The position numbers and the translations under genes are program-made. Below the pieces are notes generated by a model, which saw only the letters and a list, made by a program, of their open reading frames with translations, searched no databases and had not been told where the DNA came from. From Himantopus leucocephalus (lineage: Eukaryota > Chordata > Aves > Charadriiformes > Recurvirostridae), in assembly GCA_003993805.1 (NCBI GenBank), contig RSEF01000001.1, positions 153,420,962 through 153,484,961 on the forward strand: DNA of 64,000 nt. Reading direction: 5' to 3'. The number at the start of each line of letters is the position of its first letter. The stretch's first letter is position 1. Below, piece by piece: positions 36,301 to 48,070 of the stretch.

Positions 36301-38643
36301 GCTTGAATGCAGCATGAAGAAGTGACTAAGACCCCCCTTTACTCACAGAGTACAAGCTTCATGACAACTGCCTCTGTGAGATTTACAGTCCACATAATTT
36401 CAGTCCAAACCTCAAATCTAAAACCGGTTCAGCTGCTAATGTTGAATCTCTTTCAATATAGAACTTGAATCTAAGCACTTCTTGTCCCCATGTTTAAAGT
36501 GTATGGATCATGTGTAAAAGTAAATTCAATGCATTAATTGCTAAAATGCTGTCTCAGTATTCTAAAACCAAGTTTATTTTAAAAGGGAAACTCTATTAGT
36601 AATTAATATTGATGCTGTTTGATCTCAGAAAATCCTCTGAGTCTAGGGCAATTCAAAGTGCAGAGCATATAAAGTTAGGGATGCATGCTGAAACTCTAAA
36701 AAAAAACCCAGAGGATGCAAAGGCATGAAAAATTGTCAAGAAATCTGGAAGAATTCGCACGTCTATATATGTTCCTTTTGAAAAAGAAGTTATAGGAAAG
36801 ACTGAGCTGTGGATTCCATGGGGACAGGGAAGCTATAAGGTGGGAAGACCAGGAATATAACAAAAATGTGAGTGCCTTCTACAAGAAATATTTTTTATTT
36901 GAAAGGCAGCAAGGAAAAGAACTCAGTGGGTAAACTTTGCCAAAAATTAGAGCATTTCTCTGGCTGATAGAGCACCAGAGCAATATAAAATGGAATAAAA
37001 GCTGATGAATCACTGTCATTTCTATTGGTAAAAAAGCAATACAAGATCCTTCAATGTCAACATTAGATATGGAATGTGTTCCTAGCTGTATTAAATTGCA
37101 TTTTATTGAAACAGCCAAGGTAAATTTTAACTCTTGACTACTCAGAGCGTTCACTTTTATGCTGTATGGCATGAACCATAAACTTTCTGGTAATGAAAGG
37201 GTTCAACAGGAGACCACAGACCCATTATAGGCAACCATGTGGAATATCACATGCTCTATGGGGGTCACATTCTTCCCTCTTTGGGTACCAATGGATGGCT
37301 TTTCATATAAGGAGAAACAAAAAGCAAGGTGAGGAGAAAATGCCAGGGGAGTCTCTGGGAGAGGAATGGCGTTGTTGGTGATGAGTTCTGGAGCAATGTC
37401 GAAATGAAAGCTGTTTGGTCTGTGTCTTGGCATCCAGTAGCACAGGGAACAGGGAATGCTGCAGAATAAATAAGGGACAAAATCATGGAATGGATAAACA
37501 TTATTTACCTTTTCTTATTGTTAAGAGTTTGTTAAAGAAACTCTTGAGGAAACCCTAAATGATGTGTGAGGCTGATCAGGTACCAAGGAAGAGCTCTTTG
37601 TGAAAAGTAGGCTTAGGATTGTTCCTGACAAGAGTTGTGAGTAAAATGGTGGGTGAAAAATATATGTTGGAGCAGATAAGGAGTTCTACATTGTTTTATT
37701 GGGAACTTGGGATGCTTTATAGCACTAAAAGAGAATAGACAATAAAACTAATCAGCTGGAAGACTAGGTCTTCCACACGTACATCTCTAGAGACCAGGTG
37801 CCTAGAGGCATTCCAGCATAGTGAGCTTTATCATACAGTATTATTGCCTGGTATCAAAATGGTTTGAACATCATAAAACACTGTTTTTAAGATTCTTTTT
37901 AAAAAAGATTAAATATGGTCAAGTCATTATAAAGGGATTTTCAAAGGTTTAGAAAATTTCAAAATATGATGATTTTAAATATCTGTTCTTACTGTGATCA
38001 GACATACAAATAAATAATACCACTGTCATGCTGATGCTGCATGTCAGTTAATCCATTAGGAGCAGATTCGAAATCCAGTGAAGGTGACAATACAAATTCT
38101 ACCTCATCCGATAGATCCTTAATAATTCCATGTATTTCTCATCACCTTTCTTTCCATGCACAAGCATTCATTTTTATACCCATTCTAGCTTCTTAACCCA
38201 CAGAATACATTTATTTTTCCACCTATTAACAGTGTTTGCTTATTGGCTTTTTGTATGACTGTGGCTTTTTTAAAGATATAAAATGATGCATTGTCTTTGC
38301 AAAGGGCCTCTCCACTGCCCTGATGTTCATTACGGAGTCCACATACCCATCACCCCTCTATCTACACCATCTTATTTGCCTGAAAGTAATATAATTATAT
38401 TTATATGCCATCTATTTCATCTGTGTTTCATGCTAGTTAAATCAGTTTCTTATGCATTTGTTTCATGCATTCACCACAAATTGATATGTATAACCTATGC
38501 ATATATTCATCTCGTCAAGTATTCATGTACTGGGTTCCTGTGTTCATTATTGACAGAAATTATTCATCCTAACGAATCCATGGGAACACCAGAAAGAGCA
38601 TATAACACAAAAATAACTTAAATTATACAAAATGTGCTAGGCT
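33326..38643. other. No gene recognised
   Basis: AT-rich unique-looking DNA. Frames such as 33240-33626 and 38283-38621 lack recognisable domains. 36530-36620 has a TAAT-rich stretch (GCATTAATTGC, TAGTAATTAATATTGATG) that could be a small regulatory block. Confidence 0.4.
34003..34023 (+). repeat. (TTCC)n microsatellite
   Basis: Five consecutive CTTC/TTCC units in a pyrimidine-rich context. Confidence 0.9.
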
Positions 38644-38674
38644 CTGTGTGTGTGTGTGTATATGGGTGTGTGTA
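38644..38674 (+). repeat. (GT)n microsatellite, interrupted
   Basis: TG dinucleotides interrupted by TATATGGG. The tract is short enough to be of low polymorphism. Confidence 0.9.
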
Positions 38675-39560
38675 AAACTAGCTCAGATTAAAAAAGAAGC
38701 AAACCTAAAAAACACTTGTGCATGTTGGCTGGATGTGTGGATTTAGAGAGCCCTTTTACCCCTCCAGCACTGTGATCAGAAGGACCCATGTGCCAAGTGT
38801 ACAATTCTTTCAGAAAAATAAGCAAACAGCATTTTGCATAGTCATTATGTAGTGGTTGGAGCCCTCCCAAATACAGAAAGGGGAAATCTGTGACCATTAA
38901 CCCCCTTTAGCTCTCCAAGTGTATTCAGTGATTAAAAAACCAATGCCAGTAAATGCATGACTGATAATGGAGCTGTTTGGGGTGGTCTGTGGGGATGGCG
39001 GTTGTGGGTCGATTGTTTTTTTTTTTTAAGAAGGAGTGAGTGCTCAGGTTCAGAGTATGTCACTAGGCAGCTTCACCCAGTTAAAAGGAGTCAGCCTTTG
39101 CTGCTGAATTGGTCGTCGTTATAGCAGCAGTACCCAGGAGTCACACTATATTGCAGTGGAGCGCACACCAGGGGGTTGGTGTGCATGAAGATGGAAGGGA
39201 CTGTACTATGGTTACCTACTGGTAACCATAATGGTTACCCGCTACTGGTCAGCTTTGCAGGACTGTGCAAAGTGGCCTGCAGGCAAGTCTTGCAACTTGC
39301 AGCATGTGTAGGGTGTGTGGAACATAATGTTTCTGATATTATGACAAGATGAAGAGAAGCAGGATGCCACGCTGAAAACTCCTTGTGCTGTTCTCATGTG
39401 CTAGAACAGGAACACGTAGCCTCTGTGGTCCAACTAGCCTCTCAATTAATTCATAAGCTTTTTAAGGAAGGGCTACCTAGACATACAATGCTCTATAAAA
39501 TGGGACTTTGACACTTAGGTGGATTGGCCGTGTATTGCTGATTGCCTCTTTTTACTGCTT
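38675..39560. other. No gene; short inverted repeat inside
   Basis: Contains a T-run (about 39018-39029) and the TATGGTTACC inverted repeat listed separately. Otherwise unique-looking DNA. Confidence 0.45.
39207..39230. promoter_or_regulatory. 10-bp perfect inverted repeat, RFX/X-box-like
   Basis: TATGGTTACC at 39207-39216 and GGTAACCATA at 39221-39230 are exact reverse complements separated by TACT. A third half-site ATGGTTACC follows at 39231. The GTTACC/GGTAAC arms match the half-sites bound by RFX proteins, but the 4-base spacer is one longer than the usual 0-3, so binding is uncertain. Confidence 0.4.
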
Positions 39561-39672
39561 TGATCCCAAGATCTTAAAGTACTTTATAAATATTAATGAA
39601 TAAAGACTCAGAAATATTCAGTCATTGTGTCTATGCTGTTGCTCATGTCACAGATGGGGGCAAACATATTAA
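39561..39672 (+). mobile_element. Possible MIR-type SINE core fragment
   Basis: TGATCCCAAGATCTTAAAGTA, CTTTATAAATATTAATGAATA and the later CATGTCACAGATGGGGGCAAAC follow the order of the core and 'cattttacagatg' segments of MIR-type SINEs. It is heavily diverged and lacks the tail. Confidence 0.45.
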
Positions 39673-40089
39673 GGCTACAATTTATTCCACCTTGCTTTAC
39701 ATTTCTGTATATGAGTGAATTATTGCAGTTCTTCACATTCAGGGGAGGAAATGAGAATTTTTAAGGTGTGACTCATTTAATCTATTTTATACATTTATTT
39801 ATAAGGAAAGGAATGATGCTCTAGAAGTATCTGTTTCTCTCCATCAACTATGAAGAGACTTTTAAGGTGACTCACTCAGATTTAAACATCTGTATTGTAT
39901 GACTCTGTGTTTGCTAAGAGAGGGACCATGGCTCAGTTTTAGCCAAGCCCAACTCTCCTAATTTCCACGACCATGCTTTGACTATATGACAAATACTACA
40001 TGTATTACAGAAAATTGTATCAGCATGTTAGATAGCATCTGATACGAAAAATAGTCAGAGGGTAACTCTTCTGTCAGTATTCAAAAATT

Positions 40090-40640
40090 AAGAGGTTACC
40101 GGTAAATTTAAAAGTTATTAGACCAGCATCACTCCCTGGAAAGTAATGGAAAAGCTATCATTAATTGTCATTATTAAAAAATGTAGGATTTTATCAACTG
40201 TCGCTCTGTTCTTGGGGAAAATGTTACCAAACAAATTCCTCATAATTTTTTTAAGCTTGGCTAGTAAGAGTAGTCACATATATATACATAAAATTTTGCA
40301 AAGTAGTTAAAAAGTATTACAAAATATAAAGTTTAAATTAACACTAGTAAAAAAGTTAGCTGTAATCAATCAAGATCATGTCAATGGTTGAGTATTTGAT
40401 TGAGAAATGTCATGACATTGCTACACTGGAATGAATGTAACACAGTTCCAAAAAAATCCTTACCAATATTGGTGCTATTCAATATTTTCTTAAGGATCTG
40501 AGAGAAAATGAAACCACCACTGTTAAGACTGGAAGGCTAGGAAGTAAGAACAGGAACACAAATTGGAAGAGTAGCCTGAATTGCTTCATAAGTTAGAATC
40601 ATTCAAGTAAAACATATCAGTCCAATCTAATATACAAAAA
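40090..40640 (+). mobile_element. Ancient CR1 LINE, reverse-transcriptase fragment (first copy)
   Basis: Pieces recognisable in family order: AGACCAGCATCACTCCCTGG, AATGGAAAAGCTATC, then a TTGGGGAAAATGTTACC block. Further on, TGGTGCTATTCAATATTTTC and AAGGATCTGAGAGAAAATG correspond to the FNIF.(N)DLxE segment of CR1 reverse transcriptase. The catalytic aspartate box downstream is not recognisable. Stops and frameshifts are dense. Because the same segment occurs again at about 41750, this and the next element are separate insertions. Confidence 0.5.
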
Positions 40641-41734
40641 TATTCCTTATTAGAAACAGGTCGTACATGTCTTCTCATTGACACACAAAGATGCCTACTT
40701 TTCACTAGAAAGGCAATGAATGTGGAAAAGATTTAGGGATCTTAGTGGAGAAGCAAGTCAACACCAGCTCCTTTTGCGTTACTCTTGTGTATGGGCCAAA
40801 CTGATCCTTAGAGCAGTGAGTAAGAATAGGGAGACTAATTTCACGTCTGTGAAAAAAAAAAAAAGGATGAATATCACCGCAGAAACTAACAATACTGAAC
40901 AACAATGTCCAGTCCTCTTGTCCATACTTAGAAGGGAACTGAAAACTAGCAAATGAAAAACTGAAGAGTACAGAAAAAAAGAAAAAAAAATCTAAGAAAT
41001 TCAGTTCTAAGCTTGATTAATTTTTTTGAGATCACTGTCAATGTTTCTACAGTAATGCTGTAACACATAATGTAAATTATTTTCAGGTGCTAAAGCATTT
41101 TGCATCCCCCTTGGATGGATTGCACTTATGTGTACCGTAGGTGGGGGGAAGAATTATTTCTTCCTATAAATATCTTTACAGGGAGAAAATACTGGGGATT
41201 AGAATTCCAGATTTTTGTTGAAGATGCTTCTCAGGAAGTTTAAAAGGTAAGTATCTCTAAAATGAAGGGAAGACAGGGAAGAGAATGATGAGACTGCTGG
41301 TTTCCAGTTCTTGATGTTCACTTGGCTCACAGGTAAGCTGGAAACTCTGGATAAAGTGTCTGCTTGATTCATGCCTCTAAGAGAGACTTCAGGTTTTGGC
41401 TGCAGACTAAATAAAGCTGTATGTTGTCACTATTGTCATTAAGTGTCTTTGTCTATTGCTTTGTGATTCTTGAGTTAAAGCAAACCATGAGTTCAGTGGA
41501 AGTAGTCTAGTCTGTACCAAACTAACATAACATATTGCCACTGCTGAATTTATTTTTTTTTTTAATTAGGACTACAATAAATCACCTGGTATGATGGGAA
41601 GGTATTAGTTAGGAGAGGAAGATGGGACAGATACAGAATAATGACAGAAATGCAGAAAGGAATAAAAGAAATATTAAAATGAGTTGAGCTGAAAGAAACA
41701 ACTATTGATTTCAATTAAGATTTCTACTAAGAAT
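40641..41734. other. No gene recognised
   Basis: AT-rich DNA with A-runs (40850-40864 and near 40975-40990) and a T-run near 41552. 41560-41734 may be a decayed upstream part of the CR1 that follows. Confidence 0.45.
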
Positions 41735-42190
41735 CCTGAAGGTCTGATCTTGGGACTGATTTTACGTAGTATTTAGCATTTAGCATTTAGTATTTTCATT
41801 AAAAACTTCAGCACAGAAATCAGGATGTTGTTGATTAAATTGCTGATGACGTAGAGGTAGCAATTATTCTCATGATAGGGGAGCATTGGAAGAACATATA
41901 AGAAGAACCAGTTGACCAGTTGACCTAAAGAACTAGAAACATGAGGAAACAAACTAGTACTGAGGTCAAGCAAAGCAGGGGCTAACAACAAGAACTTTTC
42001 CAAAAAGCTGTTGCTGTAAGATCCAGAAGAGCCAGATCATGTGCATTAGACAGAAACAGGATGAACTCCAGCTAACAAAATAAATATTGCTGTGAAAAAA
42101 GACCCTGCAGTCATCATATGCATGCATCTGACAAGACATTTTCAGTAAAGAAGACCAATACTAAATGGGTGACGCAATGATGTGAGCTAT
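41735..42190 (+). mobile_element. Ancient CR1 LINE, reverse-transcriptase fragment (second copy)
   Basis: GGTCTGATCTTGGGACTGAT translates near ILGLIL, equivalent to the family's VLGPLLF segment. It is followed by TTTAGTATTTTCATTAAAAA (FSIFIKN-like) and then GCTGATGAC at 41842-41850, the remains of the A-D-D of the FADD catalytic box, now out of frame. Downstream, GTGAAAAAAGACCCTGCAGT with CATCAT fits the EKDLGVI segment. A seven-base unit ATTTAGC is repeated almost three times (41771-41791) and interrupts the box. The element is dead. Confidence 0.6.
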
Positions 42191-42384
42191 CTACGGATCT
42201 TAACGTATGTCTGTCTTAGACTGAGGTTTCCTCTCTTCCAGAGTTGACTACTGCTTCTCTACATTAGCTATATAGATGAAGGTTCGGGTGAATGAAGACC
42301 TAACTTTCAGACCATTTTGCTGAGGTCAGTCCCACCCCTTGACTCTCAGTGACTGCTTAACAACACAGGGAAAAGTATTGTCAT
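42191..42384. other. Short spacer without a recognised feature
   Basis: About 190 bases of AT-rich DNA between the CR1 fragment and the LTR. Confidence 0.5.
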
Positions 42385-42865
42385 TGTTTAATCCCAGCTG
42401 GCAACTAGGACCATGCATTTACTCAGTCCCCACGCCCCCCGACTAGGATAGGGAGAGGAGGGAGAAAAAGGCAAAAAACCCCCACCTTGTAGGTTGAGAT
42501 AAAGAGTTTAATAGAACAGAAATGGAACATATAATAATGGTGAAAGAATATACAAAAAAAGCAATGCAATACAATTGCTCACCACCCAATGATCGATTGC
42601 CCAGCCCGTCCTGAACAGCGATCACCGATTCCCTCCCCCAGCCAACCCCCATTTATATACTAAGCATGACATTTATGGTATGGAATATTCTTTTCGCTAG
42701 CTTCTCCTATCTATGCTCCCTCTCAGCTTCTATCGGAAGCTGAAAAATTCCTTGACTTAGCAATAACTACAGCAATATGTGTTATCAATGTTATTTTCAT
42801 ACTAAATCCAAAACACAGCAGTTACTAGGAAGAAAATTAACTCTATCCCAGCTGAAACCAGGCCA
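42385..42865 (-). mobile_element. Solo LTR of an avian endogenous retrovirus
   Basis: The sense strand is minus. Reading the plus strand, it opens with ATCCCAGCTGGCAACTAGG and closes with TAACTCTATCCCAGCTGAAA and CCAGGCCA. These are the two ends of a widespread avian ERV LTR, which in sense starts with a TGGCCTGGTTTC-type end. Inside are the TATATA box of the sense strand (plus-strand CATTTATATACTAAGC near 42650), the GGTATGGAATATTC motif (42677) and the TTTAATAGAACAG block (near 42508) that is the polyadenylation region of the sense strand. There is no internal gag-pol-env on either side, so recombination between LTRs has probably left it solo. A target-site duplication is not evident. Confidence 0.75.
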
Positions 42866-45800
42866 ACTACTTTTCCACCTTGAAAGGCAGTGTTGGCATA
42901 AGAGCAAATAGGTATAAACTGTCCATAAAATAATGAGGCTCAAAATGTGAAGAAGTTATATAAATATCCCAGGAGTGAGAATCTGAACAGTATGCCCAGT
43001 AGAGGTGTAGGGAGTCAACAATCTAATTTTACAAGGGGATTTCATGAGTTTGTGAGCAGGTGCTCATTGTGACATAACTGACCCCATGATAGTAGGGTAT
43101 GGAGTCAATGGTGTTTTCATTCTGTATTTTCTGTTTCTCTCTTTGGAACAGAATTGCTACTAAACATATTTGTTGTTTACACATCGATTGTAATTGAGGG
43201 AGATTCTTTTTCAATATTATATGAACATTCTGAAGTTTTACCAGCTTGCTAACTGAACAATGTTCTTTCCAGGACCGTCCCTGTAACTGCACAACATTCT
43301 TTTTCAAAAGCCATTGCTGTTTGACTTAAATAGTTCACATGTAGCCATAAACGTTACATTTTCTAAAATGAAACGTGATGGTCAAGTATGCAGAATGTTC
43401 TCACAACTTCACGTACATAAAAGCTACCTGAGCATGAAGGAAACAACCCTTTTTTTGTGTGCCTGAAAATATTAGCACTTTCATGTGGAAGCCATCAAAA
43501 AAGTATCATTCTGCATATCCTCATTTATACTATGGCATTAGCTTTCCCCTGATTTACATGAAGCAGAAGATAACTATAAGACACAAAGTCTGTCACAAGG
43601 CAATGCGTAATGAAACTGCAACAGGTATAACATACTTTATCCTGAGGTACATGCACGTATTTCCGGAGAAATGTAAGTGGAAATATTATCCACTGAAAAG
43701 GTTGCAACTTAAATGAAATTGACGTGATAAATATGTTGAGTTTAGCCATTTGAAAGTTAAACATCTAAAGTAAGCCAGTCATCTCAGCTTCTTCCCTATA
43801 TGCAGTAGAAATAGATAAGCATTTCCAGCAGGTGATTTGTTCCACCTAGCTGAGGAATTTACTGTAAGTATTTGCTGTCTGGTGATGCCAGTCATTTTCC
43901 AGAGAGAGATAGGACGTGATGCTGTTTTATTTATTGCCTTATTTCTATTAAGCTAACATCAAGTGAAGTGAAATCTATCCATCAATGAAAAAAACTTTTC
44001 TTTTGTTCCCTACACTAGTCCGGAGCTATTGAATTTAATTTCAGTAACCAAAGGTAAGAACAGAAACGTAGACTGAACCACCCCCATCACTTGTCGAAAC
44101 AATTTTGGTTATGTCTTCAGCAACCTGCCAGTGCTGGTCCGAGTATCTTGTTCTTCCTGTGCTGGTATGGTTTAACTTACTGTTTTGTTACTACAAATCC
44201 ATCCCATTTACAGGTCAACAGGACAAGTAGCCCAACAGAGCTAAGAAAACACCTTCTTTCTGGGAGAAGTAATGAAATGCAATCTCTCATCAAATCATGA
44301 GATTTCCAGATCATTATTGGAGGCCTTTGACTTCTGGAAAAAGCAGCATAATTTGAAGGATGTTGCCTGTCTGATGAAAATATATCTGACAAAGTTTTGC
44401 ATTTCGTAGCATTATCACTTGAAGCAATTTATAACACGTTGAAGAAATACTTCAAAATGTTGTATGATTATTAAAAAATTGATTACTTGGCCTTTAGCTC
44501 CCACTGTAAAGCATCCCAGGATATCTCTGTATGACTACATACTTTCATTCAGACACAAGTTAAGCTCCTTTGAGGCTCAGAAGTTCTCAAGCATAAGGAG
44601 AAGCTTATGCTTGAATGGTTCTGTAGAAAGGTTCGTTAGGCAGGTTGCTGTAATGGCATATCTGGTACGTAAAAAAAGAAAAAAAGATAGTTCACAGGTC
44701 ACTAATTGCAGAAGACTCTGCATTCTTGATATTTGGTTCTGGAACAGTGTAGTCAACCACTTCTGTAGGTTTCTTGTAGTTTTTAGCTTTACCAGAAGAA
44801 AATTCCTGACTAGTTTTTCTAGCTCAATGAAAATTTCAAAGTCAGTTAGGGTGATGTAATAAAAATGTAAATGGCTGACTAGAAAGTGGGTGAACAAGGG
44901 CAGTAGAAAACCTCTCATTCCAGAATATTCTTGGAGTATGAAAGGGAATCAAAGACAGGGGGAATCACCTTTTAACAGTTTGTGCTTGGAACACATTACT
45001 GTGATAAGAAGAAATGCCATCATGATAGCTGCCACAGAGTAACTATGCAGGGAGATTAACAGACTCATTGTGCCTTGAAGGCTGCAATTTAAACAGTAAG
45101 ATTCTTCATTTTGTAACCTATCACATTTAAACACTGATCAGGATATACTTTCTGAATAAAAGATTAAGACTTCATATATCAAAAAGACTTGTCCATTCTT
45201 CATGCTGCCGCAGTGAGATAGCACAGCTGATGGAAGAGGAAATGCCCATTCTGAGGTGTACCTATAACATCTGATTATTACATTTCAGTAGCTGATATTT
45301 TTTGATGAATGCCTGAACATCCAGCAGAGAGAGGGTTTTTTTCCTCCCTCTACACAACAGCTGTGCTTTTTGAATCACACAGATTGGCTGAGAGGAGGTG
45401 ACACTCCATAGGCCAAACATCATTCAGCACCGGCTGAGCTCACTAGAATGCAAATGCATCGTCTTGATAGTCTTGCTTGAAAGACATCTGTAGTCACGGC
45501 ACAGTTATAGAGAGCAAGGGCAGAGCATGACAGATTGCAGTTGTTGGGGAGAAAAAGACACAATTCCTGGAAATTTTTAAGTCTACTGCAGAAGCAATCA
45601 CCAGAACAAATCCCAGTTGCACTGGAATGAGAAGAAGTAGTCCCAAGAACAATTATAGCAAATCTTTGACAATGCATCATGAATTAACTGTGGTTTTGAT
45701 ACAAATAACCTGTATTGCTTTCTGTATGGTCACAAACATAAATATTAGAGCGGAGGAAATGTTGGCTCCTCTACTTGGATGATTTGTATGTCTACAGCCT

Positions 45801-47350
45801 GCTATGAAGGTGACACAAAAGATTTATGTGTCTGGGGATGCCTCTCAAAAAGTAATTCAGTCTAATATCTGAAAGCTACCTAGGTAAATTCCTATTACAA
45901 AGTTTCTCTGATTTGGGGGAATCTTCTGTTTACCTCCCTCAGCAGTGGTATGCAGGCTCTTAAGAGAACCTCTTGTTCTCTTATTCACCCGACAGCAAGG
46001 ATAAGAGCAGTTTGAGAAAAGGGAAAGGACTGTCTGGTCTCTCAGGCTTATAGCTATAATGATATAATATACCATATGATAATAGGGTAGGTTTTCTCAT
46101 GTACGTATGACTAAATTATCTTCCTCCAGAGCAGGGTGATCTCATAGATACTGCCTGTTGGGATCAGTGTCTAGCTTTCATTATTCCCCTGTGTCCTTAA
46201 GTATTCCCCAAGGCTAACTCAGGAAACGGCTATCTGGAATGGGGCAAAACCTTGTCAGGGACTGTGCTAGGAATTTAACACAGACGTTTGCACATCAGCA
46301 CTTGAGTCTGTGCACAGGCTCTGTGAAGTTTACTCATAAAGTCCTATTGCTGAAGAAAATCTCAGGCAATGCTACACAGAAGCAGTTTCCACCCTCATCA
46401 AGACTTTTTCTATCTTTCAGAGTAGAGAGTAGCTGCAGATGGCTGCTGCAAAGCAACGTGGCAATGTGGGCTTTGCCAGGTACAAAACTTGCAATAACAG
46501 AAAAGAGGTTGTATGTTTTGCTCCCTTTTCATCTTTGTAATTCTGCTTGTGGGTACAGGTGAAACCTATTAAACCCCTGTGGCTAAGGCATTCACATCTC
46601 TGGCACGTGCTCACCAGAAGTGGGATGCACATGGACAAGTAACTCCCTTTCTCCTTATTCATTGCCTTCCACTCTAATAGGAATTGTTGATTAAAAGGGA
46701 AGGGTTTCCCTGAAAGGTGCCACACACAGAGTTATCCTGCTCTTCAGTGGGAAATGCACCATCCCACCAGACAAAAACACTTTCCATAACCTTCTGTGTC
46801 TATCAACAGCAGAGCATAGCTACCCTGATGGGCCATTCAGTAGATGATAGAGTTATCTCCTGACCTGTTGATAGCTTTGAAGAACAAGAAGGCTGGTTAA
46901 AAATTAAATGATGTAGAAGACATGGAGAGACTACAAGGTAGTAGGTTTAGTAGCAGCAGGAAGTAGTGGATTTAGAGGCTGTTTTGTTAGAAACAAAGCA
47001 GAGCTGAACAGGACTATCTGGTGCTTTTCTTCTGCATCATGTCTATGTGCCTGTCTTTTGGAAGGAAGTCAGTTTTCTCTATTTCATGCCCTTTATGTTC
47101 CTATAGGATTCATATATTAAATTCACATTCTGTATTGCCTCCTACTGACCCACTGAGTCGGTGGCTTCCAGCTACAGTGAACTCTATCACACATATCCTG
47201 AAACATTCCTTTCTAACTCAAAATCTGATGCTTTTTCCCAATGGCTCTTTTTCTTTTGAAGCAGCAGTTACTTGTTCTGCCTTATCATGGGCGTCTTTTG
47301 CTTCTTGCTTTACCTAAAATATACACTGATCACACCTACCTTGATATTCA
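42866..47350. other. No gene recognised
   Basis: AT-rich DNA without named repeats. A perfect inverted repeat lies at 44587-44614. Open frames around 44464-44918 and 45420-45680 have no recognisable content. An octamer-like ATGCAAAT occurs near 45449. Confidence 0.4.
44587..44614. repeat. 11-bp perfect inverted repeat with 6-base loop
   Basis: TCAAGCATAAG (44587-44597) and CTTATGCTTGA (44604-44614) are exact reverse complements with GAGAAG between. The perfect stem is short, so a structural role is possible but unproven. Confidence 0.8.
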
Positions 47351-48070
47351 TGCAATGGTTGATGCTAGAAGGCACCTCTGGAGACTGAGTAGTGTAACAC
47401 TTGCTCAGAGACGGGTCAGCTAGAGCAGGTTGCCCAGGATGGTGTCCATCTGGGGTTTAAGTAGCTGCAATGACAGAGACTCCACAACCCCTTTGGACAA
47501 CCAGTTCCTGTATTTGACCACCCTGACCATAACAGATCTTTTTCTTAGGTTTAAATGGAATTTCCTGTCTTTCAGTTTGTGACCGTTGCCTCTTGTCCTG
47601 TCAGTGAGCACCTTGGAGAGGAATCCGGCTCCATCTTTACCACCCTTCCCTCCATAGTCGAACATGTGGTTATGGTGTTCCTGAGCCTTCTTTTCTCCAG
47701 ACTGAATAGCACCAGACATCTTTGAGCTTCTTATATGACAGATGCTCCAGTCCCTTAATCTTTTTCATGACCCTTCACTGGTTTCACTCCAGTATGTCGA
47801 TGTCTTTCTTGTACATATCTGCTGCAGCACTCAGCTGTGTGAGCTATCCCATCACATCTCCCTGATCCCAGTGAGTTCAGAGCCCTGTAACTGCATGTAG
47901 ACATATAATTCTTCCTGTTTGTTTCCCTTGCTGCAGACATTAGTGTATAGCAGTTCAGAGAGGTACCCTGTTGTGCTGATTTCCCAGGAAAAGTGTGTGA
48001 GTTTCCCCCCATCATGATGACCTCTCTGCACTTCTTTATTTGTGCACATACAGTTGGGGTGGGCACACTT
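47351..48070 (-). mobile_element. CR1 LINE with reverse transcriptase deleted
   Basis: The element runs right to left. Its 3' end is near 47351 (plus-strand AGAAGGCACCTCTGGAGA, CAGCTAGAGCAGGTTGCCC, TTGCCTCTTGTCCTGTCAGT, CAGATGCTCCAGTCCCT), the classical avian CR1 3' region in reverse. Near 47815-47835 the sequence jumps to the start of ORF2. The minus-strand frame there contains LYTNVCSKGNKQEEL, corresponding to the N-terminal part of the CR1 apurinic endonuclease (family form LYTNARS.GNKQEEL). The rest of the endonuclease and the entire reverse transcriptase are missing. The 5' boundary beyond about 48070 is unclear. Confidence 0.8.
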
